NCBI RefSeq assembly: GCF_000011085.1
Contig: NC_006397.1
Location: 1-64,000, forward strand
Direction: 5' to 3'
From: Haloarcula marismortui ATCC 43049
Lineage (GTDB): Archaea > Halobacteriota > Halobacteria > Halobacteriales > Haloarculaceae
DNA length: 64,000 bases
The notes beneath the pieces are model-generated. The model was not told where the DNA came from and did no database searches. It saw only the letters and a list, made by a program, of their open reading frames with translations. Below are positions 12,262 to 21,035 of this stretch, piece after piece. The position numbers were made by a program, and so were the translations under genes. The stretch's first letter is position 1, and each line of letters begins with the position of its first letter.

Positions 12262-13330
12262 GAGGGTGTCATAGAACAGTTACCACACCAAAGAGCAGGG
12301 TGAATGCTGAGGTGGTATGGACTCAGCGACCCTGCAGAATGAGCCTTCGGTAGAGTCGTTCTTCAATGTCGCGGAGACCGAGACGTTAGCGTTGTTTGAG
12401 CATCTCTCCTTCGAGTTTCTTGGCGAGTTCGACGTGTTCGCCCCGGCGGAGACGGGGCGAACACGAGAGCATAAACCACCAGAGATGCTGCGTGGGTTCC
12501 TCCACTGCTATTACCGTGATATCTACGGAATTCGTCCTGCTGAGCGGGAGCTTCAGAACACGGTTGTCTGGCTGAGCTGTGGCTTCGATCGACCGCCGTC
12601 AAGAGACGCGGTCGATCGGTTCCTTACTGACCTCGAACACGTCGTCGACGAAGTCTTTGACCACCTCGTCGAGCAGGCCGCCCGGCGCGGCCTGCTCGAC
12701 TTGACCTACTGCATCGATTCAACCGACGTGAGGGCGATGCCCGCTGACCAAGATGCGTCGAAATGCTACGATCCAACCGATGAAGAGTACTACTACGGCT
12801 ACGGCTGTACGATTGTTTCGACCGGACAAAAAATACCGATTGCAGCGGAGTTCACCGAGAGCAAACAAGCGCCAGAAGAGACGGCGATGCGCGTCACCTG
12901 TGACGCGCTCGCCGTCGCCAAGCCGATTTGGATGGTCGGTGACAGCGCCTACGACACCCTCGACTGGCACGACCACCTGCTGGCCGCAGGGGTCGTGCCA
13001 GTCGCCCCGTACAATGCTAGAAACGCTGACGACCCGAAAGATATCGAATACAGGGTCGAGGACCGCATTGAGAAACACAGCGAGGATGTACAGCTGAAAC
13101 AATCGATACTAAACCAGACGTACAATCGCCGCACTGGAGTGGAACGAACCAACGAATCAGTGAAGGACTGCGGCCTCGGGCGAACGCACGCCCGAGGCCG
13201 CGCCCACGCACGAGCGCAGGTCTTCCTCGCACTGTGTCTTCGCCTGGTCGTCGCAATCACCAATTACGAACGCGGAGACAATCCGGGAAGCACGATCATC
13301 ACGGTGTGAGAAGAGTTCTATGACACCCTC
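12262..13330 (+). mobile_element. IS5-family insertion sequence, copy 1 (ISH11-like)
   Basis: A 1069-bp element with 16-bp perfect terminal inverted repeats GAGGGTGTCATAGAAC, one transposase gene, and an 8-bp target duplication TCGAAGTA (12254-12261 and 13331-13338). Size and single-ORF layout resemble ISH11; that name is from memory and not checked. It entered the last codons of the minus-strand Tat protein gene at 13318-14271. An identical copy in the opposite orientation is at 26306-27374. Confidence 0.93.
12317..13309 (+). CDS. IS5-family DDE transposase (copy 1)
   Basis: A 330-residue transposase that cuts and joins the ends of its own element. The catalytic triad is visible as D134 (YCIDSTDV), D209 (MVGDSAYD) and E276 (TGVERTNES), in the spacing expected for the IS5/IS4 RNase-H-like fold. 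The frame is intact and fills the element between the terminal repeats. The translated product is identical to that of the second copy, so one or both insertions are recent. Confidence 0.93.
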   Translation: MDSATLQNEPSVESFFNVAETETLALFEHLSFEFLGEFDVFAPAETGRTREHKPPEMLRGFLHCYYRDIYGIRPAERELQNTVVWLSCGFDRPPSRDAVDRFLTDLEHVVDEVFDHLVEQAARRGLLDLTYCIDSTDVRAMPADQDASKCYDPTDEEYYYGYGCTIVSTGQKIPIAAEFTESKQAPEETAMRVTCDALAVAKPIWMVGDSAYDTLDWHDHLLAAGVVPVAPYNARNADDPKDIEYRVEDRIEKHSEDVQLKQSILNQTYNRRTGVERTNESVKDCGLGRTHARGRAHARAQVFLALCLRLVVAITNYERGDNPGSTIITV

Positions 13331-14271
13331 TCGAAGTAGTCAATCTCGAGTTCTCTATTGCCTTTCCCGTTGGTATCTGAGTCGAGGATCAAATAGAGAT
13401 TGTCGTTATTTGCAGCGATTTGTTGCTCTTCTGAATCTGTGAAGGGGTAGCTGTTGGTCCCCGTGGCAAGGACTTGTCGAGTCGTGAGCTGCTGGCCAGC
13501 ACCATTGACGAGATAGAATCCAAAGGAGCCACTGCCGATCTGAATGCGCTCTATGTCGAAGATCATCTCGTACTCAGCGGCTGTCTCGTCTACCGCCGGC
13601 AGTGAGTATCCAACTTTGAGGTCCTCCTGCCCCCCCGAAGAGAGAGCTGCCGCAGTTGTACTATCGTCGTCGTTGACTGCAGCGGGATTCTCGATATTCC
13701 CACTCGGATCTGTTGGTTGAGGGGCGTCACCATCATTACCATCACGATAGTTGTTCGAATCGCCGTAGTCGAATGTGCAGCTGATATCGACGTAGGACCT
13801 GGGACTGGTTCTCCGGGTCGCAGTAACCGATATGTCGTCCGTTGTCGCCGAAAAATCGAGGACAACTTCATATGAATCCCCGAGATCATCGGTTTTGTTG
13901 GTACAACTGATGTCCACGTCAAACTGGCCGAAGCCTGTGTTTCGGACGGTAGCATCAACTGGTGGAGAAGTAACCTCTGTCCCGTCCTGTGTAACCAACT
14001 TCACAACACTCACATCGATATCTGACTCAGACAGCGAACCGATGTTATCGGTTATTTTGTACACGGTTGCCGTGTCATTCTCTCCAGAGACCTGAGCAGT
14101 CCTAGATGTATCGACCAATCCGAGAAGTGCGTTGGCATCTGCTGCCGTGTCAAGGTCGCTTTTGCGGCGAGCACTGGTTTGTGTAAACGCAAGCGACTCA
14201 GACACCAGCAGCATGCCACCTCCAGCTATAAAACCGAGAGCAGCGCGACGTGTGAGCGACTGTTTATCCAT
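13318..14271 (-). CDS. Tat-exported protein with IS-altered C-terminus
   Basis: A 317-residue secreted protein. The start at 14271 gives MDKQSLTRRAALGFIAGGG, a twin-arginine signal followed by a hydrophobic core; an upstream in-frame ATG at 14337 would bury it. The mature part is acidic, beta-rich and low in complexity (DDDSTTAAALSSGG). Family unknown, though SipW/TasA-like surface proteins are similar in style. The IS element at 12262-13330 sits at its 3' end: the present tail reads YFERVS, with the stop inside the IS repeat. Joining across the target duplication gives YFELNSV and a stop at 12238. The protein is thus changed only in its last few residues and is probably still functional. Confidence 0.75.
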   Translation of the reverse strand: MDKQSLTRRAALGFIAGGGMLLVSESLAFTQTSARRKSDLDTAADANALLGLVDTSRTAQVSGENDTATVYKITDNIGSLSESDIDVSVVKLVTQDGTEVTSPPVDATVRNTGFGQFDVDISCTNKTDDLGDSYEVVLDFSATTDDISVTATRRTSPRSYVDISCTFDYGDSNNYRDGNDGDAPQPTDPSGNIENPAAVNDDDSTTAAALSSGGQEDLKVGYSLPAVDETAAEYEMIFDIERIQIGSGSFGFYLVNGAGQQLTTRQVLATGTNSYPFTDSEEQQIAANNDNLYLILDSDTNGKGNRELEIDYFERVS

Positions 14272-14480
14272 CGTAGAGTAGAATATGCCGTATACGGTCC
14301 TCTTGGTTACACTTACGTGACCGATATTTGATAACACTATTGATTTTTGAAATGAAAGGGTGAAACAGTCGATACAAACGAAGCCTGTATTGACTACAAC
14401 CGGACCAAGACCTGTTCTCTGGTGAGAACTTTAACAGAGCCCAACGACTGCAAGCAAAATGGCGGGCAACAGCCTCCTGG

Positions 14481-14612
14481 ATGAAGATCGAGTATGCCGA
14501 CCGGATGCGCACGGTCGGCGAAATGGGCGCTTGGGAGCCTTGGTTAGAGTTCTTCGTCGAGGGGATTCGGACACAGGCTGCTGAGGCAGTCGCTCAAACG
14601 AACGATCTTTGA
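14481..14612 (+). pseudogene. C-terminal fragment of a Fic/DOC-family protein
   Basis: The frame reads EYADRMRTVGEMGAWEPWLE, then FFVEGIRTQAAEAV and a TGA. The WExWLxFFLxGV block is the usual C-terminus of Fic-domain AMP transferases. The HxFxDGNGR active site and everything before it is missing. The end abuts the truncated PIN toxin on the other strand at about 14617, so two decayed toxin genes meet here. Confidence 0.5.
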
Positions 14613-14616
14613 GCGC

Positions 14617-14916
14617 TCCGACGTGTCCATCGAACCGATCTTATTCTCGCTCTCTTGGAGCTCGGCCCTTACCAATGCAGCTTCAGCTGCCCCGTCGGCG
14701 GAGAGTTCCAGTGGTTTGACCCAATCGAGGTCATCGCGGGCCTCTTCAACGCCGTCACGGCCCCGCAATCGGCCCGCGCTGGCGAATACCTCTGGAGTGC
14801 CACCGTAGGTACGAAGAGCGGGAGTGGCTCGTTATGTTCGAGATACTCGGCTATCGCCTCGTCCCCGTGCAGGTAGTCGATGAGCGCGGTAGTGTCCAAA
14901 CAGTTTATCCTGACGT
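14617..14916 (-). pseudogene. truncated, frameshifted VapC-type PIN toxin
   Basis: The N-terminal part reads INCLDTTALIDYLHGDEAIA and LPLFVPTVAL. The frame then shifts and continues EVFASAGRLRGRDGVEEARD and LELSADGAAEAALVRAEL to NKIGSMDT, where similarity stops. The C-terminal acidic active-site half is lost. No start codon is present (GTC where GTG or ATG is expected). It follows its antitoxin gene on the same strand. Confidence 0.6.
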
Positions 14917-15068
14917 TCCCTGAAGTCCTCGTCAAGTTCCTCTCGCATCCCTTCGGCTTCCTCGCGGAGTCCGCGGTCTTTCCAAGCACCGAACCCCTTC
15001 ATGACGTCCTGCTCGTCTCCCGTCATTCGGAGGAGAACGTCTGTGAAACTCTCATTTTCCCGTTTCAT
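14832..15068 (-). pseudogene. VapB-type antitoxin, N-terminally degraded
   Basis: From ATG 15068 the product begins MKRENESFTDVLLRMTGDE and continues through a charged helix ending FRERQDKLFG, typical of haloarchaeal VapB. The family's first 15 or so residues (the DNA-binding strand) are missing: an in-frame TGA lies 30 bases upstream. The usual stop before the toxin is also gone, so the frame runs on into toxin sequence. Probably inactive, like the toxin. Confidence 0.5.
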
Positions 15069-15205
15069 CAACGCTCCCGTCGCGTCACCGGTTCAGACCG
15101 AAAAGCCGGTTACTCGGCACCAGTGGGTATATAAAAATTCCGACGGATTGTCAGGTCTGCCAGCTATGGTGTCGTTCTTTTTTATCGGATATCGTCGGCT
15201 GACGT

Positions 15206-16468
15206 ATGACAGAGGATACTGGCGACCAACCGTGTGGTACCCGACGGCAGTTGCTGGCAGGGCTGGCCGTAAGCAGTGCTTCAATAGCTGGCTGTACGAC
15301 GCTACCGTCATTCGGTCAGGGGGTCCGCTTCGGATCAGTCGACCAACCCGAAACAGGGTCACCACACTACCGGGACTGGATACCGACGCAGGACCGAGGC
15401 GACCAGTTCGACAGGGTCCGAACGAGCTTGGAGTACCTCGAACCAGATAACCGCGGAGCGGACCTACTTGGGACCCCCTACGGGGGACAGGGGGTCAAAC
15501 CGGGGATGGACGACATCGGTGTGGCCCTCTCCGCGTTCGAGTGGGCGGTTGAATCCCGGGGAAGCGTCGTAGCGAAGGGGTCGGTAAACACGGACACCGT
15601 CAAGGCAGCGCTGGAGGAAACCGGATACCAGCAGTACGACAACTACGAGGGATACAGGATCTACGAGCGCGATGACCTCCAGCGGGTCATCGCCCACGGG
15701 GACAACTACGTACTCTTTTCGGGCTATATCGACGAGCCGTTGCAGTTCGTCGGGCCGAGGATCGACGCCGAATCTGGCCGTCAGACACGGCTGCACGAGG
15801 CCGAATCCCAGTTCGAACGGATGACAGACAGTGTGGGGGCACCCCCGTGGACTCGAATCAGGCCAGGAACCTTCACCGTCGACGGCTCCACGGCCGTTCT
15901 GGAGGCCAGAAGCGTCGGATTCGGCGGGTCGATAATCTATACTACTCGAAGCTTTCTGTTCGAGGACGGTGCCGGCGTGTCGGAACAGTCCATCAGGGAC
16001 CGAATCAGCGAGTACCCTGAGGCGCTAGAGGCCGACCGCGCCGAAGTGACTGTTGATGGCGACATCGCAACCGTCGTCGCGAAGATGCCGCCAGATACCT
16101 TCCGGGATATGGACAGCATCGGCCTCTACGACCAACCGATAATCACCTGGGGGCTCGCGTGGGAGCCGGGCGATTCGACGGCGCTCCTCACACACGAAGC
16201 CGGTGATTCAGTCGACGCAGACCTGTTCACTGTCTACCTGCAAGACGTCTCGGCAGGGGCGAATGACGGGACAGACGGACCGCGCGAGCCCGAGCCGGCA
16301 GACGCCCAGTTTAGTGACAGCTACGGCCGAATCGGGCCGGGCAACTCCCTGTCAGTGGACGTTAGCAGTCAAGAGAGGTGGCAGATACTCGTCCGCGGAG
16401 AGCCCGCCAGCAGGAACTACGTCTGGACCGAACTCGTATACTTCCCGCCCAGCCTGCTCGACCAGTGA
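15206..16468 (+). CDS. Tat lipoprotein of unknown function
   Basis: A 420-residue exported lipoprotein. The N-terminus has GTRRQLLAGLAVSSASIAGC: twin arginines, hydrophobic stretch and a lipobox AGC, so it should be lipid-anchored outside the membrane. The mature part has no domain I recognise; it is a haloarchaeal type with two alternating beta-rich halves (around 90-250 and 260-340). The C-terminus (residues 380-420) is a separate beta segment. It is followed 108 bases later by a regulator/membrane-protein pair on the same strand, which may belong to the same unit. Confidence 0.75.
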   Translation: MTEDTGDQPCGTRRQLLAGLAVSSASIAGCTTLPSFGQGVRFGSVDQPETGSPHYRDWIPTQDRGDQFDRVRTSLEYLEPDNRGADLLGTPYGGQGVKPGMDDIGVALSAFEWAVESRGSVVAKGSVNTDTVKAALEETGYQQYDNYEGYRIYERDDLQRVIAHGDNYVLFSGYIDEPLQFVGPRIDAESGRQTRLHEAESQFERMTDSVGAPPWTRIRPGTFTVDGSTAVLEARSVGFGGSIIYTTRSFLFEDGAGVSEQSIRDRISEYPEALEADRAEVTVDGDIATVVAKMPPDTFRDMDSIGLYDQPIITWGLAWEPGDSTALLTHEAGDSVDADLFTVYLQDVSAGANDGTDGPREPEPADAQFSDSYGRIGPGNSLSVDVSSQERWQILVRGEPASRNYVWTELVYFPPSLLDQ

Positions 16469-16575
16469 TGAATGGTGAGTTCACGACAGCCGTCCGGACA
16501 CCCGTGCAACACCCAAATTCCTGGGGACGTCCCGGTCGAAACCGGCAGCGGATCGTCGACGATTATATTCGAGAC

Positions 16576-16941
16576 ATGACAACGAGGGATACAGTGACGG
16601 ACGGACAGGACCTCGAGACAGTCGTTGCCCTCCTTGACGACGAGTACGCGAGAGCTATCCTCACCGCAACCAGTACCGAGCCGATGACGGTACAGGAGCT
16701 CGCCGACCGGACGGAGGCATCCCCGTCAACGCTGTATCGGCGTGTGGAACGGCTCAAGGCGGTCGGCTTCCTCGACGAACAGACGCGGGTGCGACCTGAC
16801 GGCCACCACGACTCGGTCTACTCAGCGGTGTTGACCGACCTTCACTTCTCCCTGCGTGACGGTCGCTTCGATTTCGAGATCGAGACCGAGACCGATGAGG
16901 ACCCAGCTGACAGATTACATCGACTGTGGAGTGATTTCTGA
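16576..16941 (+). CDS. winged-helix transcriptional regulator (pair 1)
   Basis: A 121-residue cytoplasmic DNA-binding protein. Residues about 10-75 form an ArsR-like winged helix: LLDDEYARAILTA, ELADRTEASPSTLYRRVERL (recognition helix) and VGFLDEQTRV. The acidic C-terminus ends DRLHRLWSDF. The ATG at 16576 was chosen because it starts the fold directly; upstream in-frame codons overlap the lipoprotein gene. Its stop overlaps the next start by one base (TGATG), so the two are translationally coupled. It is homologous to the regulator at 62686-63108. Confidence 0.85.
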   Translation: MTTRDTVTDGQDLETVVALLDDEYARAILTATSTEPMTVQELADRTEASPSTLYRRVERLKAVGFLDEQTRVRPDGHHDSVYSAVLTDLHFSLRDGRFDFEIETETDEDPADRLHRLWSDF

Positions 16942-17267
16942 TGGTATTCGAGACGAACCTCTACGGTTTTCGCGTCATCGAGCTTATCGCCAGCGGCTTC
17001 GCCAGCGGCTCGGCCGCAGTCGGGCTCTACATCGGCTTCCGATCGCTCCAGAGTTTCTACCGCCACGGCGACCCATCAATGCGGTATCTCGCAGTTGGGC
17101 TGCTGTTGTTGACCGCCATCACGTACACCGTCACGTTCGTCGGGTCAATACTACTGCAGTTCCGTATCCTCTCGCTCCCGCAGCAGGATTATTTCCTGAC
17201 AGTGAGCAATATACTCCAGTTCGCGGGGCTGGTGTGCATCGCGTACGCACTCCATCGGCGCGACTGA
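16941..17267 (+). CDS. three-helix membrane protein, DUF7521-like (pair 1)
   Basis: A 108-residue membrane protein with hydrophobic helices at about 12-32, 50-73 and 85-104, ending in a basic ALHRRD tail. It resembles the haloarchaeal DUF7521 group, which is regularly encoded beside a winged-helix regulator. Start overlaps the regulator stop. Role unknown; sensing or anchoring for the regulator is an inference from the coupling. Similar pairs occur at 44.3-45.1 and 62.4-63.1 kb. Confidence 0.8.
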   Translation: MVFETNLYGFRVIELIASGFASGSAAVGLYIGFRSLQSFYRHGDPSMRYLAVGLLLLTAITYTVTFVGSILLQFRILSLPQQDYFLTVSNILQFAGLVCIAYALHRRD

Positions 17268-17710
17268 GACGGTTGGAGTGGTTTACTACCCCGGGATCGA
17301 CGCGCTCGGAGACTGATTCAGCTTACGACAAGAGAACGGTCCCATCCAGAAGAGGCGACCAAGCAGCGTCTGGTCCCGAACAACACTGTACAAGCAAGCG
17401 TAGAACGTGAGACTCCTCACTCGTTTTCCAGCGCCACATAGATGTCGACGTGGCGGCATCCGTTGAGTCCCCAGCTCAAGAGCAACCTTACGTCGCTCAC
17501 CGTCGCTTTCAGCCGCCTGATATCGCTCGTACACTGGCGGACCTTCTCGTCAATCGTCACACGCTCGACTCTTTGATGCTCCCGAGTACCCGTTTCTCAG
17601 CTGTCGAAGTCACGCCTCTCTTGTGTGCCTGCCGTCAGTCGAGACAAGATACCTACTTACCACCGTGAAACCTGATCTCAGATGGAGGGTGACTGCAAAA
17701 CTAAACCGTC
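17268..17710. other. region without a sure gene
   Basis: On the minus strand a GTG frame (17417-17560) could encode 47 residues reading TIDEKVRQCTSDIRRLKATV and ending DIYVALENE. It looks protein-like but has a stop shortly upstream and matches no known family. It may be the tail of a decayed gene. Nothing else is evident. Confidence 0.25.
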
Positions 17711-18109
17711 TTAGTCCATGAGCTTCTGCTGTTGCTCCTGAGCCCACTCAAGTGCGTCGTCAAAGTCTTCAAATCCTTTGGTTGTGACGCTCTCAGCTTC
17801 ATTGTTCTGGCTAATTGCTAGACGTGACAGCCCATCAGCGACATATGCAGTCGTTTTGACGCCAGACTCTTCGGAGACTTCAGTCCAGTTCTGATTGACG
17901 TGGTTGAGAACCTCGCGGTTAGCGTTTTCTACATTCCCGATTTCAACGACGACGCTATGCATCTCCGGATCGCTTGCTGTTTCAACATAATGTTGTTCAG
18001 CTTGTTCCATGTCGCCGCTCTCGACGGCTGCAGGCATATCCTCAATATACCAGACACCGACACCGTCTTGCTCCTCATACTCGACATACTCTGAAATCGA
18101 TTGTGCCAT
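17711..18109 (-). CDS. SpoIIAA/STAS-like protein
   Basis: A 132-residue acidic soluble protein. The pattern of an N-terminal strand (VGVWYIEDMP), central HSVVVEIGNVENANREVL, then TTAYVADGLSRLAISQNNEA and GFEDFDDALEWAQEQQ is that of the SpoIIAA-like/STAS fold found in many haloarchaeal single-domain proteins. These are thought to bind ligands or partner proteins; no specific partner is seen here. ATG 18109 is preferred to the GTG two codons upstream. It has its own promoter-like A/T-rich upstream region. Confidence 0.65.
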   Translation of the reverse strand: MAQSISEYVEYEEQDGVGVWYIEDMPAAVESGDMEQAEQHYVETASDPEMHSVVVEIGNVENANREVLNHVNQNWTEVSEESGVKTTAYVADGLSRLAISQNNEAESVTTKGFEDFDDALEWAQEQQQKLMD

Positions 18110-18258
18110 GATCACACGTTGCCACCTCAGTGTATATTAATCCACCTCGCACATTTCCAGTTGTGATACTCAGACCGTCTGAAATCCTGCTGGCAGAGCC
18201 ATTTAATGACAGCTGCGGATGATGCACTTATCTGTCTGAGTTTCCGGTATTACTCTTA

Positions 18259-18495
18259 GATATGGTTATCCAGAACACGAGTGCTTAGAGGACGATGGAG
18301 TGAATTTCGATCATGGGAGCGATCAGTGAACTTGGTGATGACCCGCTGATCGAATTTTTGTTCTCATTCGCGGGGGCAGTTCTGACAAGCGTTTCCGGAT
18401 ACCCAACGAAATGCCACTCTGCTGTATCATCCACAAAAATGAGACACCGGTCATGGTTGGGGCCGGCCATGAGAACAACTCCGGTGACACAGCCT
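18259..18495 (+). pseudogene. degraded internal fragment of exonuclease VII large subunit
   Basis: Nucleotide sequence tracks the intact xseA gene at roughly 36600-36830 through blocks such as ATCCAGAACACGAGTG, GCGATCAGTGAACT and CATCCACAAAA, with several small indels and stops. It covers only about a fifth of the gene, the central catalytic portion. It is a relic of a second xseA copy, not expressed protein. Confidence 0.75.
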
Positions 18496-18647
18496 GTTGC
18501 ATTGTCTTGAGCGTTGACCGGAGTTGGCCGCTTGCCGAGCGCACCAGCTCACCATCTGGCCAGGAATGTACTTCGAGCCCGTCGAAGCATGTCGGAAGTA
18601 TCACGTGTGAAAATGCTGCAGGAAACATTATATACGGTTCTATTTGT

Positions 18648-19305
18648 TTGATATTATATAGAAGGCGCTTACGACGCGGGCCCAGATGGTTCTCGTGGAC
18701 AGGTTGGTATCGGCACGCTCATCGTTTTCATTGCGATGGTACTCGTTGCGGCAATCGCGGCCGGCGTTCTGATCAATACGGCCGGATTTCTTCAATCAAG
18801 CGCCGAACAGACAGGGCAACAGAGCTCTGACCAAGTCACCAACCGGCTACAGGTAACCTCCGCAACCGGACAGATCGGTACTGTGAGCGGCGAAGACCGT
18901 GTTGGCGTCGTGAACATCAGCGTGAGTCGAGCGCCGGGCGCCGGTAATATCGATCTGTCTGAGACGACTATCCAATGGGTCGATTCATAAGGCTCGTACA
19001 GTCTGGTCCATCAGAGCCAATCGGGTGGTGTCACCGACGGAACGTTCGGAACGACGATAATCTAGGACGGCGACGGGTCGCGGCCAGTCTTGAACGACCG
19101 CGCCGACCGGCTCAAGATAACGCTCGACATCGGAGCCGCCCCGTTCGATGTTAGCGTCGGTGGAACTAACATAGGCAACTTCGGTAACTCGCTTGCAGAG
19201 GGTGACTTGGCGACGATATGAATTACCACACCGACTGGTGGAACCACCGAGATTCAATTAACTGTCCCACAGACCCTCAGTGGGTCAAGTTCAGTCTCGC
19301 TGTGA
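18648..19305 (+). pseudogene. archaellin (archaeal flagellin) pseudogene
   Basis: A single frame reads [20 protein letters not shown], then [19 protein letters not shown], the hallmark N-terminus of haloarchaeal archaellins. The C-terminal half (PVLNDRADRLKITLDIG, LAEGDLATI, QTLSGSSSVSL) follows in the same frame. It is interrupted by TAA at 18988, TAG at 19063 and TGA at 19219, and has no start codon: the usual MFE(F) leader with the prepilin-peptidase site is replaced. No frameshift is needed. Archaellins form the rotating archaellum filament; this copy cannot be made. Confidence 0.85.
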
Positions 19306-19434
19306 AGTAAACCAGTTTCGCTCAGACCGCTTTTGTACGGGCAGCACGGGTCGCCTTCTGGTACGCATGGCGCTACGCTCCACGCCTGAGGATACCGGAA
19401 GGATATTGTCACTCGTCGTTGACAGGTGCCATCG

Positions 19435-19881
19435 ATGCCCTCCACAAACAATCGGCAACCTGCCGGTGGTGCTCTCGTTATCGCCAGTCTCATTATCGTT
19501 ATACTCGGATTTATTCTGGTCCCTCACCCTGGCGAGGCACAATCGACACATCGTATTGCGCGAACCGTTGAAGCCGACGAAGTGCCAGAGAGTAAAACCG
19601 TCACTCCGGTCGGTGATCTGTCGCCAGAAGCGAAATCAGCATTCCGAGAGGCCTTGGCTAACGAGGGCAGTTATACTGTTCACGGCAAAGAAAACCGGCC
19701 ACCGGAATGGTACTACTCCGATGATACTGGCTTCTATTACGTCCAGAGCGAGGGAACGATATACGAGGTGATGACGAGCGGATCGGCAGGTCACATCTTC
19801 GACTACATTAAGATAGGCCCCTTCCTCCTCACTGGGATTGCGATGGGCATTACTGGGATTCGATGGCTTCAGCGGGGGTGA
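19435..19881 (+). CDS. two-helix membrane protein with external domain (paralogue A)
   Basis: A 148-residue protein with an N-terminal helix (about 14-32), an external domain of 80 residues and a C-terminal helix (about 125-145). The middle shows LSPEAKSAFREAL, GSYTVHG, GFYYVQSEGTIYEVM. The same plan and motif order recur at 21036-21506, so the two are paralogues 1.6 kb apart. Start is ATG 19435; a GTG at 19426 is possible. Family is known to me only as haloarchaeal membrane proteins of unknown role. Confidence 0.65.
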   Translation: MPSTNNRQPAGGALVIASLIIVILGFILVPHPGEAQSTHRIARTVEADEVPESKTVTPVGDLSPEAKSAFREALANEGSYTVHGKENRPPEWYYSDDTGFYYVQSEGTIYEVMTSGSAGHIFDYIKIGPFLLTGIAMGITGIRWLQRG

Positions 19882-20148
19882 AGCGGACACCTGAAATTCG
19901 CTTCCCTACTCATTCCCTTAGAGACCGTCTTTTCAGTACCCGAGCAGTTCGGCCAACCAGTGACCCGCTCAGTCGAACTTCCGACCGGCCACAGTACGCA
20001 GTATCCACACCATTGACCGCGCACACTCTACTGAAGGGGTCAGTACTGGAGAGTTACTGATTATGGATGACACTGAGCACTCAATCCAGAGAGCTAACCA
20101 GAAAGCACTCTGGTCCACAATTTCACCAGCCGTCTGTCGATGAGGAGT

Positions 20149-20541
20149 CTATGGTTTAAGAATCGTCTCAGCCGTCTGCCTGAAGCCCTTGTAATAGATT
20201 ATACCCCACAACGGCGTCGATTCGTAGTAATCGACGGTGCCCTCAGTCGGGTCAATGATGACTGGAAATTCGAAGGATGACCAGTGTTTCGGGTCATACT
20301 GTTGGACCCAATCGATGAGACCTGTCTCGCTAACAATGACCGGATAGACGACGAGGTTGCCGCCTAATCCCCGCAGGAGTTTCGATTTCAGGGAGAGGCC
20401 GTAGTTGAAGCTAGCCTCACTGAACGCCTGTGCCTGAGAGGCTGTTTCCGCCGTGCCGACCACGAATACGGTGTCGACTAATCCAAACTTTGAGATCGAT
20501 AGCGAGCGGTCGTGAAATACCGTCGCCTGTTGGTCGTCCAC
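20149..20541 (-). CDS. hypothetical soluble protein
   Basis: A 130-residue protein with alternating strand/helix pattern: VDTVFVVGTAETASQAQAFS, NLVVYPVIVSETGLIDWV, FPVIIDPTEGTVDYYES, then WGIIYYKGFR. No signal peptide or membrane span. Not recognised; the alternation suggests a small alpha/beta fold. It is monocistronic, facing away from its neighbours. Confidence 0.55.
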   Translation of the reverse strand: MDDQQATVFHDRSLSISKFGLVDTVFVVGTAETASQAQAFSEASFNYGLSLKSKLLRGLGGNLVVYPVIVSETGLIDWVQQYDPKHWSSFEFPVIIDPTEGTVDYYESTPLWGIIYYKGFRQTAETILKP

Positions 20542-20761
20542 CGTCGTCGTCGACTGTTCAAACTCATCGAGTCTCCCCGATAGCGTCTAAATATATTCTT
20601 CGATAGAATCATACTTTTCCATGGGCCTGTCATGTTAGTAGACGCATAAAAAATCCATCTGTGAATCCATCACAGACGAGTGCTGGCGACATAGTCAGAT
20701 CGTATGCATCTCGACGACCGACTCTGCTCGTCAGCTTGGAGTGCTGAATGTGCATAGTGTC

Positions 20762-20971
20762 TCAGCCCGAATTTGAGTCTCCGCCAAGAGAAACATTTGC
20801 GAATCCAGCTACTGCCAGAGCGAAGGCTACGCTACCCGCTCTCGACGGCTGCAAAATAGCGATCTGGAAGCCGAAGACATCCGCGCTAATCGACAGCAGG
20901 AGCGCCATCATCCCTGCGAGAGCCACCGATGCCACAAAGAATATACGCACTTGCACGGGACATGAAATCAC
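20762..20971 (-). CDS. small two-helix membrane protein
   Basis: A 69-residue protein with helices at about 8-28 and 44-60 joined by a short FGFQIAILQPSRAG loop, and a polar end GGDSNSG. The hydropathy pattern and N-terminal helix start suggest a real gene of the many short haloarchaeal membrane proteins. The opposite-strand frame over the same DNA looks like a shadow. Function unknown. Confidence 0.45.
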   Translation of the reverse strand: MISCPVQVRIFFVASVALAGMMALLLSISADVFGFQIAILQPSRAGSVAFALAVAGFANVSLGGDSNSG

Positions 20972-21035
20972 TACCTCGCTTGACGAATTAAGATACTGAA
21001 AATAGCTCTCTGATCTATTTCAGACAGTCTCTAAA

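Noticed and set aside
18988-19221. Programmed recoding (for example pyrrolysine or selenocysteine) at the archaellin stops
   Set aside because: Three different stop codons are involved, the start is missing, and haloarchaea are not known to use such recoding.
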